DNA of 64,000 bases from CAYRNR01 sp964425605 (GTDB taxonomy: Bacteria; Myxococcota_A; UBA796; UBA9615; CAYRNR01). The notes below the pieces were generated by a model. That model was not told the origin of the DNA. It did not search any database and was given only the letters and a program-made list of their open reading frames with translations. The position numbers and the translations under genes were made by a program. The DNA lies in assembly GCA_964425605.1 (NCBI GenBank), contig CAYRNR010000021.1:1-64000 (forward strand). The letters run 5' to 3'. This document shows, piece by piece, positions 11,440-20,338 of this stretch. Within the stretch, counting starts at the first letter, position 1, and each line of letters begins with the position of its first letter.

Positions 11440-12243
11440 ATGTCACGATCACGACCCCCTCTCACGGCGTTCCTGGCGGCGATCCTGGCCGGCTCTGTTG
11501 CTGCGGGGTGCCACGATCCCGAGATCTTCGACGACCTGCCCGACGCGGTCCTGGGCGAGGCGTACGACGCGCTGCTCCACTCGAGCCACGCCCGCGAACC
11601 CGTGCGGTACGACCTGTTCGACGGCGAGCTGCCGTCGGGGCTGACCTTGGACGACATGGGACGGATCTCCGGCGTGCCCATCGGCTCGGGCCCGTACGAC
11701 TTCGAGGTGCTGCTGGTGGACATGGACGGCAACTGGGTCGTCCAGGAGCTGACCATCGAGGTCGTCCACGAAGAGGGTGAGGTGTTCGTCGGCCCCGTCC
11801 TCGCGGCCGCCGACCTCCCCGGGCTGTGCCTCGAGGGGTTCGACGCGCCCGGTGACGAGGACCGCCACCTCATGTGCCAGCCCTGGGTGCGGATCGAGGG
11901 CGCCGGCATGCCCGGACAGACCGAGCGCACCGTGGCGGCGGGCTTGTTCTGGGTGGGCGGCAACGGGATCGCCGACGGCGGCTGGTTCGACGACGCCCTG
12001 ATCCGGACCCTGCCCAGCGACACCCTCGAGTGGACCTTCGAGCCCGGCGAGTTCCTGCCCGAGGAGACGGCCGAGGGGGTGAACAGCCCGACGGACGGCC
12101 AGGTCACCGAGGGGGGCGTACTGGTCGCCGGTGAACTCACCGGTCCGGGCTGGATCCACGTGGCCAGCGACGACCACGGCTCCCACGCCATCGAGATCCT
12201 GGTGGTTCCACCCGACTTCTGCCCCGCGCCCGGCGGTTGCTGA
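11440..12243 (+). CDS. lipoprotein with putative Ig (He_PIG-like) domain
   Basis: A 267-residue lipoprotein with signal peptide and lipobox 'AGSVAAGC'. Residues about 25-105 match the putative Ig fold pattern: 'DLPDAVLGEAYDALL', 'GELPSGLTLDDMGRISGVPI', 'YDFEVLLVDMDGNW'. The C-terminal half is a Gly/Glu-rich beta domain that was not recognised. An in-frame ATG at 11413 would add nine residues; 11440 gives the more normal signal peptide. The gene is divergent from the FHA-like gene (88 bases apart) and 22 bases before cutA. Confidence 0.75.
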   Translation: MSRSRPPLTAFLAAILAGSVAAGCHDPEIFDDLPDAVLGEAYDALLHSSHAREPVRYDLFDGELPSGLTLDDMGRISGVPIGSGPYDFEVLLVDMDGNWVVQELTIEVVHEEGEVFVGPVLAAADLPGLCLEGFDAPGDEDRHLMCQPWVRIEGAGMPGQTERTVAAGLFWVGGNGIADGGWFDDALIRTLPSDTLEWTFEPGEFLPEETAEGVNSPTDGQVTEGGVLVAGELTGPGWIHVASDDHGSHAIEILVVPPDFCPAPGGC

Positions 12244-12265
12244 CGATCCGCCGGAGGAGACGACC

Positions 12266-12580
12266 ATGAGAGTGATCTTCTGCACCACCCCCCTGGATCG
12301 GGCCGACTCCCTTGCCGAGGAGCTCGTCGAGTCCCGGATCGCCGCGTGCGTCAACATCGTGCCCACCGTGCGCAGCGTCTACCGCTGGAAGGGCGCGGTG
12401 GAGAAGGACGACGAGGCGCTGCTGCTGATCAAGACGACGGCCGAGGGGGTCCCCGCGGTGCTGGACTTCATCGACGAGAAACATCCCTACGACGTCCCGG
12501 AGGCCGTCGCCCTGCCGATCCAGGAGGGCCTGCCGGACTACCTGGCCTGGCTGGAGGAGCAGGTCGCTACTCGACGGTGA
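12266..12580 (+). CDS. cutA: CutA1 divalent-cation tolerance protein
   Basis: A 104-residue protein with the whole CutA1 fold. It shows 'MRVIFCTTP', the conserved 'RIAACVNIVP', 'SVYRWKGAVEKDDEALLLIK' and the closing 'HPYDVPEAVALPI'. CutA1 is a trimeric cytosolic protein linked to divalent-metal tolerance, but its biochemical role is unsettled. The ribosome site GGAGGAGA lies 6 bases before the ATG. Its 3' end overlaps the convergent DUF2914 gene by 14 bases. Confidence 0.93.
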   Translation: MRVIFCTTPLDRADSLAEELVESRIAACVNIVPTVRSVYRWKGAVEKDDEALLLIKTTAEGVPAVLDFIDEKHPYDVPEAVALPIQEGLPDYLAWLEEQVATRR

Positions 12581-13322
12581 ACCGCACCGTCTGCAGGATG
12601 TTGCCGGCCGAATCCACCAGCTCCACCCGCCACCCACCCATCTTCGCATCGGACACGGTCCGGTTGGAGTAGGTGCGCCAGTGGCTCCCCGCGACCTTGA
12701 GGCGGGTCTCGCCCTCGGGTCGATCGCCGCGGTACCAGCGGTGGATCAGGCTGGTGGTCGCCGCCGCTGCGTCCGCGGGGCTCACCTCGGTGAAGCAGTA
12801 GACCTTGCCCACCGACGGGGAGAAGGTGGTCGCCTCGCCCACGGGGGCGCGGTTCGAGACGCCCGTCGCGGCCACGGCGCGGTGCACGATCAGGCGGGGG
12901 CCACCCGGCTCAACCGGTTCGGCCGGCTCGGTCACCACGGCGGGCTCCGGCGTGGCAGGCTCGGCGGGCTCGGTGGGTTCGACGGCTTCGGCGGGCTCGG
13001 CGGCCTCTGCGGCTGCGACGGCCTGCTCGTCCATGGCCCGGGAGACCGCCACGAGGTCCGCGGGCGGCGGCTCCTCCACCGCGCCGGACAGGGGGGAGTC
13101 CGACTTCCACCCGTCGGCGCCGGCCACGTCCCGCGGTTCGGACGGCGACGCGCTGCCGGGCGCGCCGGGATCCTCGGGCGGGATCAGCTTGCGCAGGCGC
13201 GCGTTCTCGGACTCCAGCTGGGAGATCTGCTCCTCGAGCTCGCGGATGCGCAGGTCGTCGGCCGAGGGGCCGCACGCGGGCAGCACCAGGGCGACGAGCA
13301 GCAGCACGGACCAGGACTTCAT
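12567..13322 (-). CDS. lipoprotein with coiled coil and DUF2914 domain
   Basis: A 251-residue lipoprotein (lipobox 'ALVLPAC'). A short coiled coil (about residues 20-48, 'LEEQISQLESENARLRKL') is followed by an Ala/Glu/Pro-rich linker with 'EPAEPVEP'-type repeats. The C-terminal DUF2914 domain shows 'ATGVSNRAPVGEATTF', 'VGKVYCFTEV', 'HRWYRGDRPEGETRLKV' and 'GGWRVELVDSAGNIL'. DUF2914 proteins are envelope proteins of unknown function, common in deltaproteobacteria. The Pro/Glu linker suggests reach across the periplasm. It is convergent with cutA. Confidence 0.82.
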   Translation of the reverse strand: MKSWSVLLLVALVLPACGPSADDLRIRELEEQISQLESENARLRKLIPPEDPGAPGSASPSEPRDVAGADGWKSDSPLSGAVEEPPPADLVAVSRAMDEQAVAAAEAAEPAEAVEPTEPAEPATPEPAVVTEPAEPVEPGGPRLIVHRAVAATGVSNRAPVGEATTFSPSVGKVYCFTEVSPADAAAATTSLIHRWYRGDRPEGETRLKVAGSHWRTYSNRTVSDAKMGGWRVELVDSAGNILQTVRFTVE

Positions 13323-13471
13323 CTTCGGTCTCCCGTCGGCGCGTTCTGTCACGGAACGTCCGAGCCCGTCATTCTATTTCATCGCACCCATCGCAGACCA
13401 CCGATTGACGCGCACTCCCTCCGTCACTACGGTGGTGCGCAGTCCGACGGCCCTGCAGCGGAGGAAGACCG

Positions 13472-14452
13472 ATGATCACCGGCCTTGGAAACGCGCTGGT
13501 CGACGCCTGCGTGAGAATCCCCGATGACGAGGTGCTGGACCGCATGGACCTCAGACGGGGCACCATGCACCTGGTGGACCACGAGCGCTGGGAGACCATC
13601 TACGCGGCCGTGGAGACCCACGGCGCCGAGATCCACCCCGGCGGCTCGTGCGCCAACGCCGTGGTCACTGCAGGGATCCTGGGCGCCGTGTGCGATCTGT
13701 GCGCCAACGTCCGCAACGACCGCTTCGGCGAGATCTACGCGCGCAAGGTCGGCGAGGCCATCGGCGATCACCACGTGCGCCTCGGGGACGGCAACCCCAC
13801 GGGCAAGTGCCTGTCCCTGATCAGCGCCGCCGACGCCGAGCGCACCATGATCACGGACCTCGGCTGCGCCATGGACCTGCCGCCCGACGCCCTGTTCCGC
13901 GACAGCATCGCGCGGGCCGATCTGTTCCACATCACCGGCTACCTGTTCACCGGCGGCCCCATCGGCGAGGTGGCCGACGCGGCCATCGCCCTGGCCCGCG
14001 AGAACGGGACGCGGACGTCGTTCGACGTGGCGGATCCCTGGGTGATCGGCGCCTTCAGGGAGCGGCTCGAGCCCATCGCGACGAGCGCAGACGTGGTCTT
14101 CCTCAACGAGGAGGAGGCGCGCCTCTGGGGGGGCACGGACGATCCCCGCGACGGCGCGTCGCAGCTCGCCGAGCAGGTCCCCATCGTGGCGCTGAAGCTG
14201 GGCCCCGGCGGCAGCGTGGTGTTCTGGGACGGCGGGACCGCCGAGATCCCGGCGGACGCCGCGAACTGCGTGGACACCACCGGGGCCGGGGACGCCTACG
14301 CCGGTGGATTCCTGTTCGGGCTCGACCGCGGATACGAACCCCAACACTGTGCGCGCATCGCCAGCCGCATGGGCGCGGCCACCGTGTCCCGCATCGGCGC
14401 CGTGGTCCGGGACCGCGACGAGGCGCGCGCCCTGGTCGCCGACCTCCTCTGA
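13472..14452 (+). CDS. PfkB-family (adenosine/ribokinase-like) sugar kinase
   Basis: A 326-residue PfkB-family kinase. The N-terminal 'GNALVDACVRI' and 'HPGGSCANAV' motifs and the C-terminal 'DTTGAGDAYAGGF' motif (about residues 268-280, with the catalytic Asp) are intact. Family members phosphorylate nucleosides or sugars with ATP; the overall order is closest to adenosine-kinase-like members, but the substrate cannot be fixed. GGAGGA precedes the ATG. The TPR gene follows after 14 bases and is probably co-transcribed. Confidence 0.85.
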   Translation: MITGLGNALVDACVRIPDDEVLDRMDLRRGTMHLVDHERWETIYAAVETHGAEIHPGGSCANAVVTAGILGAVCDLCANVRNDRFGEIYARKVGEAIGDHHVRLGDGNPTGKCLSLISAADAERTMITDLGCAMDLPPDALFRDSIARADLFHITGYLFTGGPIGEVADAAIALARENGTRTSFDVADPWVIGAFRERLEPIATSADVVFLNEEEARLWGGTDDPRDGASQLAEQVPIVALKLGPGGSVVFWDGGTAEIPADAANCVDTTGAGDAYAGGFLFGLDRGYEPQHCARIASRMGAATVSRIGAVVRDRDEARALVADLL

Positions 14453-14466
14453 AGCCGGGAGCAGCC

Positions 14467-15201
14467 ATGTACAACCTGATCATCTCCCTGGTCGCCGGCG
14501 CCATCGTCTTCGTGGTGGTCCTGCTCGCCATGCCCAGCTACGGGCTCATCGCCGCGTGGCTCCCCATGCTCGTCGCCGCGGTGGGCATCTACGTGCTGCT
14601 GGCGCGGCGCACCGGCAAGAAGGTCGAGGCCATCGTCGAGCGTGCCACCCGCGAGCTGCAACAGCAGCGGATCGACAACGGCATCCGCATCCTCGAGTCC
14701 GCCTACGCGTACAACCGCTGGCAGTTCCTGGTCTCGGCGCAGATCAACTCGCAGATCGGCGGCATCCTGTTCATGCAGCGCAAGTTCAAGGAGGCCGAGC
14801 CCTACCTGGCCAAGGCGTTCTCCCGCCAGTGGAACGCCCAGGGCATGCTCGCCGCGATCCACTTCCGCCGGCACCAGCTCGACGAGGCGGTGACCGTGAT
14901 GGAGAAGGCCGTCAAGTACTCCAAGAAGGAGGCCCTCGCCTGGGGCCTGTACGCTTACATCCTCGACAAGGGCGGCCGGCGCGAGGCCGCCCTCGAGGTC
15001 CTGCAGCGCGGATCCCAGAAGTGCTCGGACAGCGAGGCCATCAAGAACAACATCCTTCGCCTGCAGAACCGCGAGCGGATGAAGATGAAGCAGTTCGGCG
15101 ACGACTGGTACCAGTTCCAGTTCGAGACGCCCTCGGCCAAGCGGTTCGGTCAGGCCCCCCCCGGCCGCCAGCGCCGTAGCCGACGCGGCATCCGCGGCTG
15201 A
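14467..15201 (+). CDS. membrane-anchored TPR-like protein
   Basis: A 244-residue protein. Two hydrophobic helices form an N-terminal hairpin (about residues 4-44), followed by helical repeats that read as TPR units (about 65-200: 'FKEAEPYLAKAFSRQWNA', 'HQLDEAVTVMEKAVKYSKKE', 'GGRREAALEVLQRGSQK'). The C-terminus is basic, 'RQRRSRRGIRG'. TPRs hold protein partners; none is evident. It lies 14 bases after the PfkB kinase gene and 15 bases before the convergent lipoprotein. Confidence 0.75.
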   Translation: MYNLIISLVAGAIVFVVVLLAMPSYGLIAAWLPMLVAAVGIYVLLARRTGKKVEAIVERATRELQQQRIDNGIRILESAYAYNRWQFLVSAQINSQIGGILFMQRKFKEAEPYLAKAFSRQWNAQGMLAAIHFRRHQLDEAVTVMEKAVKYSKKEALAWGLYAYILDKGGRREAALEVLQRGSQKCSDSEAIKNNILRLQNRERMKMKQFGDDWYQFQFETPSAKRFGQAPPGRQRRSRRGIRG

Positions 15202-15216
15202 GCCCCCCTCCCCGCC

Positions 15217-15735
15217 TCAGAGCCCCAGCTCCTCCACCGCCAGCACGCCGTCCTCGATCCAGATGTCCTCGGTGTCGTCGTTTCCGCCCTCGAAGTCGAA
15301 GCACCCCCGGAAGACCCCGGCGTCGTAGGACGTGAGGAACAGGGTCCCCCCGTCGGCCTTGGTGGACGAGTAGGAGTACCCGGTGTCGGCGAGCATCTGC
15401 GCCCACGCCCCGTCGGTGCCGTCGCGCAGGCGGATCTCCATGGGGTAGGTGCCAGCCTCGAAGGCATCGACGATGGCCACGCCGTCCACCGTGGTCTGGG
15501 CCCAGATGGACAGGGACCAGCCGTCGAACCGGCTCGTCGAGATCTTGATCGCGTCGGCATTCCAGGTCCAGTTGCCGTCGGTCGCCTCCCAGTCGACGCC
15601 GTCCACGGCGGCGTTCACCAGCCCCTCGTCCTGGCTCTCCACACCGGCGGGGCAGACCTCCAGCTCCTCGTCCTCGGCGGGGCAACCGGCGAGGAACAGG
15701 GCCAGGGGGAGGAGGAGGGCGCAACAGCGGGTCAT
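15217..15735 (-). CDS. small lipoprotein, unknown function
   Basis: A 172-residue lipoprotein. Signal peptide 'CCALLLPLALFLAGC' is followed by an acidic linker and a beta-rich domain with 'WEATDGNWTWNADAIKIS' and 'AGTYPMEIRLRDG', which looks like a secreted carbohydrate- or ligand-binding sandwich. No family was recognised. The ATG at 15735 has a GAGGAG ribosome site and directly precedes the signal peptide. Confidence 0.72.
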   Translation of the reverse strand: MTRCCALLLPLALFLAGCPAEDEELEVCPAGVESQDEGLVNAAVDGVDWEATDGNWTWNADAIKISTSRFDGWSLSIWAQTTVDGVAIVDAFEAGTYPMEIRLRDGTDGAWAQMLADTGYSYSSTKADGGTLFLTSYDAGVFRGCFDFEGGNDDTEDIWIEDGVLAVEELGL

Positions 15736-15859
15736 GTTCGACTCCTCTCGCGGCCGGGCCGCGGACGGGGCTGCAGTACGTTTCTGCCACAGGGCGTGGT
15801 CCGTTGCCAAGCCGCCGGTTTGGCCGCGGCTCCCCGCGGTGGTAGGCTGCCGGCCCCGT

Positions 15860-16732
15860 ATGGAACCCGCGCCCACCCCCACCCCCCTGGATCAGCTCCC
15901 CGCGGCCGTCGTGGACTTCGAGACCACCGGTCTGCGGGCGTTCGAGGGCCACGCCGTGATCGAGGTGGGCGTCGTCCACGTGGACGGCCTCGAGGTTCGT
16001 GAGGACTGTTGCCTGTCGCGCCTGGTGGATCCCCGGCGGGAGGTCTCCGAGGGATCCTTCGACGTCCACGGCATCTCCGCGGAGCGGCTGCAGGGGCAGC
16101 CCCACTTCGCCGAGGTCCTGCCCGATCTGCTGGCGATGCTCGAGGGGCGCGCGATGATCGCCCACAACGCGGCCTTCGACGCCAGCTTCCTCCGCGCGGA
16201 GATGGCGCGGCTCGACCTCGCGCCCCCCGTGCTGCGGCTCATCGACACCGTCCTGCTCGCCCGCACCGTGTTCGCCAGCAGCGAGCAAGGGTACGGTCTG
16301 GACCAGGTCGCGGGGCTGCTGGACCTCGACGTCACCGGCCTGGACCGGCACCGCGCCCTGGACGACGCCCTCCTGACCGCGCGCGCCTACGTGGGCCTCG
16401 TCGGGCGGCTGATGGACCGGGGCGTCCACACCCTGGAGGACCTGCAGCTCCGCTGCACCCGGGTGGCCCTGAGATCGGGCCGGGGCCGCGGCGCCGTCCA
16501 CGACCAGGTCGTCGCCTGCCTCGACCACGCCATCCGCGCCCGCGTCCCGGTGACGATCACCTACATGTCGCCGAAGCGCCCGGGGCCGGACGGCAAGGTC
16601 GCCCCCCTGCGCACGGAGCGCGTCATCGAGCCCCACGCCCTGCGCGGCCTCTGGGTGGATGGGTACTGTCGTCTTCGGAGCGACCACCGGACGTTCCGGC
16701 TCGATCGCATCGAGCGCTGTGAGCCGCTCTAG
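15860..16732 (+). CDS. DnaQ-like 3'-5' exonuclease fused to WYL-like domain
   Basis: A 290-residue two-domain protein. Residues 15-185 form a DEDDh exonuclease: Asp19 and Glu21 in 'VVDFETTGL', 'IAHNAAFDASFL' with Asp107, and 'HRALDDAL' with His164 and Asp169. Residues about 220-290 match a WYL-type module: 'VTITYMSP', 'RVIEPHALRGLWVDGYCRLR', 'DHRTFRLDRIERCEPL'. WYL domains sense ligands or nucleic acid in regulators and defence proteins. The stop codon overlaps that of convergent epmA by 3 bases (CTAG). It could act in repair, or as a ligand-gated nuclease. Confidence 0.82.
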   Translation: MEPAPTPTPLDQLPAAVVDFETTGLRAFEGHAVIEVGVVHVDGLEVREDCCLSRLVDPRREVSEGSFDVHGISAERLQGQPHFAEVLPDLLAMLEGRAMIAHNAAFDASFLRAEMARLDLAPPVLRLIDTVLLARTVFASSEQGYGLDQVAGLLDLDVTGLDRHRALDDALLTARAYVGLVGRLMDRGVHTLEDLQLRCTRVALRSGRGRGAVHDQVVACLDHAIRARVPVTITYMSPKRPGPDGKVAPLRTERVIEPHALRGLWVDGYCRLRSDHRTFRLDRIERCEPL

Positions 16733-17673
16733 CGGTCGAACTCGCCCGTGAAGGCCCGCACCTCGCGGATCTCGTCCTTGCCCAGCAGCAACATCACCAC
16801 ACGGTCGATCCCCACCGCCACGCCGGCCGACGCGGGCATCGCGTCCAGCGCCTCGAGGAACGCCTCGTCCACGGGGTAGGTGGGCTTCCCTTCGCGCTCG
16901 CGGGCACGGTTCTCGTCCTCGATGCGCCGACGTTGCTCGCGCGAGTCGGTGAGCTCGTGGAAGCCGTTGGCGAGCTCGATGCCCTCGCAGTAGAGCTCGA
17001 AGCGCTCGGCCACCGGAGGATCGCCGGGGCGGATCCGGGCCAGCGCGCACTGGTCGGCGGGATACAGGTGCACGAACGCGGGCCGCCCACGCCCCAGGGA
17101 GGGCTCCACCCGCGACGCCTGCAGCCACGTGAGCCAGCCCTCGCGATCCGCGGCGTCCAGGTCCGGACCGCCGCCGGGGCACGCCGCGCGGATACCGTCC
17201 ACGCTCGCGGTGTGCGGATCGATCCCGGTGCGTTGGCGGAACACCCCGGCAAAGGTGCCGCGGTCGTACCCCTCGCGGGCCAGGGTGGTCCCGGGCGCGT
17301 GCCGCTGCGCCAGGTCCACCAGCAGCGCCTCCACCTCGTCCATCAGCATCTCGTGGTCCCAGCCCGGGCGGTACCACTCCAGCATGGTGAACTCCGGATC
17401 GTGCAGGCCCCCGCGCTCGCCGAGCCGGAACGCGCGCGTCAGCTGGTAGATGGGCCCGCTCCCCGCGGCCAGCAGGCGCTTCATGTGGTACTCCGGCGAC
17501 GTGGCCAGGTATCCGTCGGGGGGGACGGCGTGGGCGTCGATGTGCCGGTCCACGCCCGGGCTGTGCACGAGGACGGGGGTCTCCACCTCCAGGACGCTCC
17601 TGGAGCCGAAGAATCGCCGGATGTCGGCGAGGATCGCGGCGCGGCGCCGCAGGATGTCCAGGGAGGGGATCAG
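16729..17673 (-). CDS. epmA: EF-P lysyltransferase-like (EpmA/GenX), probable CTG start
   Basis: A class II lysyl-tRNA-synthetase-like enzyme that attaches beta-lysine to EF-P. Seen: 'LRRRAAILADIRRFF', 'EVETPVL', 'YLATSPEYHMKRLLAAG', 'LTRAFRLGERG', 'HDPEFTMLEWY', 'ANGFHELTD' and 'GVAVGIDRVVML'. The first conserved motif lies upstream of the first usual start (GTG at 17586). No in-frame ATG, GTG or TTG was found near the N-terminus, but a CTG at 17673 overlaps the efp stop as CTGA and gives 314 residues, close to the family length. The start is therefore inferred. It follows efp in one operon. Confidence 0.8.
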   Translation of the reverse strand: MIPSLDILRRRAAILADIRRFFGSRSVLEVETPVLVHSPGVDRHIDAHAVPPDGYLATSPEYHMKRLLAAGSGPIYQLTRAFRLGERGGLHDPEFTMLEWYRPGWDHEMLMDEVEALLVDLAQRHAPGTTLAREGYDRGTFAGVFRQRTGIDPHTASVDGIRAACPGGGPDLDAADREGWLTWLQASRVEPSLGRGRPAFVHLYPADQCALARIRPGDPPVAERFELYCEGIELANGFHELTDSREQRRRIEDENRAREREGKPTYPVDEAFLEALDAMPASAGVAVGIDRVVMLLLGKDEIREVRAFTGEFDR

Positions 17674-18233
17674 GTCTTCACGCGCTCCGCGTACTGGCCG
17701 GTCCGGGTGTCGATGCGCAGGGTCTCGCCCTGGTTGATGAACAGGGGCACGTTCACCGAGGCGCCCGACTCCAGCTCGGCGACCTTGGTCGCGCCGGTGG
17801 CCGTGTCACCCTTGGCGCCGGGCTCGCAGTACGTCACCTCCAGCTCGACGAAGTTGGGCAGGTCGATGCTGATGGGGCGGCCCTTGTACAGCAGGATCTT
17901 CACCTCGAGGCTCTCCTTGAGCCACTTCCACGCGTCGTCCAGCTGCTCGCGGTCGATGGCGATGGTCTCGTAGCTGTTCAGATCCATGAAGTTGAACTCG
18001 TCACCCGTGGCGTAGAGGAACTGCATGTCCGTCTCTTCCACCGCCGCCTTCGCAACCTTCTCACCGCTCTTGTAGGTGCGGTCGATGACGTTGCCGGAGA
18101 TCAGGGACTTGAGCTTGGTGCGCGAGAACGCCTGCCCCTTGCCCGGCTTGACGAACTGGTTCTCGACCATGAGGTAGGGCTCGCCGTCGATCTCGACCTT
18201 GAGGCCCTTGCGAAACTCGTTGGTGCCGTACAT
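17670..18233 (-). CDS. efp: elongation factor P
   Basis: A 187-residue, full-length EF-P that rescues ribosomes stalled at polyproline. Three beta-barrel domains are recognisable: 'FRKGLKVEIDGEPYLMVENQ', 'DMQFLYATGDEFNFMD' and 'TRTGQYAERVKT'. The modified loop is 'VKPGKGQAF', with Lys32 in the place of E. coli Lys34. Adjacent epmA supports beta-lysylation of that residue. A GGAG ribosome site precedes the ATG. It is the middle gene of queE-efp-epmA. Confidence 0.95.
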   Translation of the reverse strand: MYGTNEFRKGLKVEIDGEPYLMVENQFVKPGKGQAFSRTKLKSLISGNVIDRTYKSGEKVAKAAVEETDMQFLYATGDEFNFMDLNSYETIAIDREQLDDAWKWLKESLEVKILLYKGRPISIDLPNFVELEVTYCEPGAKGDTATGATKVAELESGASVNVPLFINQGETLRIDTRTGQYAERVKT

Positions 18234-18291
18234 GTGTGCTCCGTTCGACCGGGAGGGTAGCCGCCGGGGGTCAGGGGGTCAACGAGAGTCC

Positions 18292-18933
18292 TCAGCGGCC
18301 CCGCTCGTCGGCGGGCCACAGGATCTTGTGCAGCTGGATCTGGAGGCGGGCGGGCAGCCGGTCCTCGACCATCCAGTCGGCGAGCTGGGCCGGATCGAGG
18401 TGGGGCGTGGCCGCGGTCAGGACCACCTGGGCGCGCTCGGCCAGCGCCCGCTCGTGGATCGCGGCGCAGGCCCAGTCGTAGTCCTCGCGGTCGGCGCAGA
18501 CGATCTTCACGTCGTCGCGGGGGGTGAGCTCGTCGAGGTTGGACCAGAGCATCCGCCCGGTCTCACCGCTGCTCGGCGCCTTGAGGTCCATCACCCGCAC
18601 CACCCCCTCGGGCAGCACCCCGATGTCGAACGCGCCGCTGGTCTCGCACAGCACCTGGTGCCCGTCCTCGAGCAGCCGGCGGGCCAGCTCCGCAGTGCGC
18701 TCCTGCGCCAGCGGCTCTCCCCCGGTGATCTCCACCAGCGGCAGCCCCAACGCTCGCACGCGCCGCACGATCTCCTCGATCGCGGTGTCCGCGCCCCCCT
18801 CGCGGGCGTAGCCCGTGTCGCACCAGCTGCACCTCAGGGGACAGCCGGCCAGGCGCACGAAGGTGCACGGAAGCCCCTGGGCGCTCCCCTCCCCCTGGAT
18901 GCTCGCGAAAAGCTCGGACAGTGTCAGGCTCAC
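18292..18933 (-). CDS. queE: 7-carboxy-7-deazaguanine synthase QueE
   Basis: A 213-residue radical-SAM enzyme that makes 7-carboxy-7-deazaguanine in the queuosine and deazaguanine pathway. 'LFASIQGEGSAQG' and the CxxxCxxC cluster motif (Cys31, 35, 38 in 'CPLRCSWCDT') are intact, with 'LPLVEITGGEPLAQ' and 'VLCETSGAF'. The GTG at 18933 is chosen because it directly precedes the usual QueE N-terminal motif; an ATG at 18990 would overlap the divergent gene. No other queuosine gene is in the window. It is probably co-transcribed with efp (58-base gap). Confidence 0.88.
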   Translation of the reverse strand: MSLTLSELFASIQGEGSAQGLPCTFVRLAGCPLRCSWCDTGYAREGGADTAIEEIVRRVRALGLPLVEITGGEPLAQERTAELARRLLEDGHQVLCETSGAFDIGVLPEGVVRVMDLKAPSSGETGRMLWSNLDELTPRDDVKIVCADREDYDWACAAIHERALAERAQVVLTAATPHLDPAQLADWMVEDRLPARLQIQLHKILWPADERGR

Positions 18934-18988
18934 ACCCCGATCATCGGCGTCTTGCGCAACCGCGGCAAGTCGCCCATAGTCGGCACCC

Positions 18989-20176
18989 ATGCGAGCCAAC
19001 GTCCTGTCCATCGTCCTGACCCTCCCCCTGATCCTGGCCGCGTGCGGCGGTTCGCCCGGCGACGCCGGCCCCGAACCGGCCGTCGAAGCCACCGAAGCCG
19101 TCGAGGCCACGGCAGACGAATCCACACCGCCGGCGCCCACCGCCGAGTTCCCCGCCGAGCAGCAGACCGACACCTACGCCGCGTCCGCTGCCGCGCCGCT
19201 ACCGGGCTGCGACCGAATCTGGGCCGCCGATCTGGTGGGGGACGCTGCGGACGAGGTGGTCTGCGGCAACGCCAACATCGTCCAGATCTTCGGCGCCGAC
19301 GGGGATCAGTTCCGCCCGCGCCTGGAGCTCGTGGGCACCGGCCTCCCCAACGCAGCGTGGAGCGGCGATCGCGACGGCGACGGGCGCGACGAGTTCGTGA
19401 TCGCCTTCGGCATGGGCCGCGGCTTCGCCACCGCGCCGATCCGGGTCCTGGAGCTGGACGCCGCCGCCGAGGGCACCACCTGGCAGGTCCGCACCCTGTT
19501 CGAGAAGGTCGGCGAGCGCCCCCAGGTCACCTCCGTCTCGGGTCCCGACCTCTACCTGACCCACTTCATATCCAAGTACGAGGTCACCGGCGGGTACCTG
19601 CTCCCCGGCAACGCCCTGCGCGACGAGCGCGTGCTCCACATGGGCATGGCCCGCGTCCTCGCCGACCTCGACGGCGACGGCCAGGACGAGCTCGCCGTGG
19701 GTCGCGTCTACGGCGACGAGCCCCGCAGCGACGGCGACCTCACCGTCTACGACGGCGACACCGCCACCCAGGTCCTCACCTTCCGCGGTGTCCGCGCCCT
19801 CACCGCCGCCCACCTCGACGGCGCCGACGTCCTCGTGTTCGGCGACGGCTGGCACTTCAAGTACCGCGACGAGGGCAAGGGCCGCCTGAACATCACCCGG
19901 CAAAAGGGCGCAGGGTTCGTCACCGAGCTCGTCCACGAGATGCCCGGTCAGTACGCGGTCACCCGCATCGAGGTCGAGGACATCGACGGCGACGGCCAGC
20001 CCGAGATCGTCGCCTCGGGCAACGACACCGTGTACCTGTACCGCCGGGCCGACGGTGTCTGGGCCCCCACCCGCCTGGGCACCTGCCTGGCCGGGGAGTT
20101 TGCGACGGTGAAGAGGGGGGACGGATCGTTCGCGGTGGCTGGAGCCGGGGATCCGGTGGCCTGGCTCTCACTGTAG
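18989..20176 (+). CDS. lipoprotein with FG-GAP/VCBS-like repeats
   Basis: A 395-residue lipoprotein (lipobox 'LILAAC'). An Ala/Glu/Pro/Thr linker precedes repeats typical of FG-GAP/VCBS beta-propellers: 'GDRDGDGRDEFVIAFG', 'ADLDGDGQDELAVGRVYG' and 'VEDIDGDGQPEIVASGND'. These repeats bind calcium through DxDxDG loops in surface proteins. Function is unknown. It is divergent from queE, with 55 bases between the starts. Confidence 0.78.
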   Translation: MRANVLSIVLTLPLILAACGGSPGDAGPEPAVEATEAVEATADESTPPAPTAEFPAEQQTDTYAASAAAPLPGCDRIWAADLVGDAADEVVCGNANIVQIFGADGDQFRPRLELVGTGLPNAAWSGDRDGDGRDEFVIAFGMGRGFATAPIRVLELDAAAEGTTWQVRTLFEKVGERPQVTSVSGPDLYLTHFISKYEVTGGYLLPGNALRDERVLHMGMARVLADLDGDGQDELAVGRVYGDEPRSDGDLTVYDGDTATQVLTFRGVRALTAAHLDGADVLVFGDGWHFKYRDEGKGRLNITRQKGAGFVTELVHEMPGQYAVTRIEVEDIDGDGQPEIVASGNDTVYLYRRADGVWAPTRLGTCLAGEFATVKRGDGSFAVAGAGDPVAWLSL

Positions 20177-20338
20177 CTGCGCTCTTGCACGTGACTGTCT
20201 CGCGAACCTGAAAAAAGGAACTCTTCCAGAGGGATGCCACGCTCGTGAGAGATCCAGGATCGGTAGTTCCGGCACTTCTACACCTCTGCTCCGACATTCG
20301 GTTGATAGAGTAAGAGCAGGATCTTCCGAGGGGGCATC

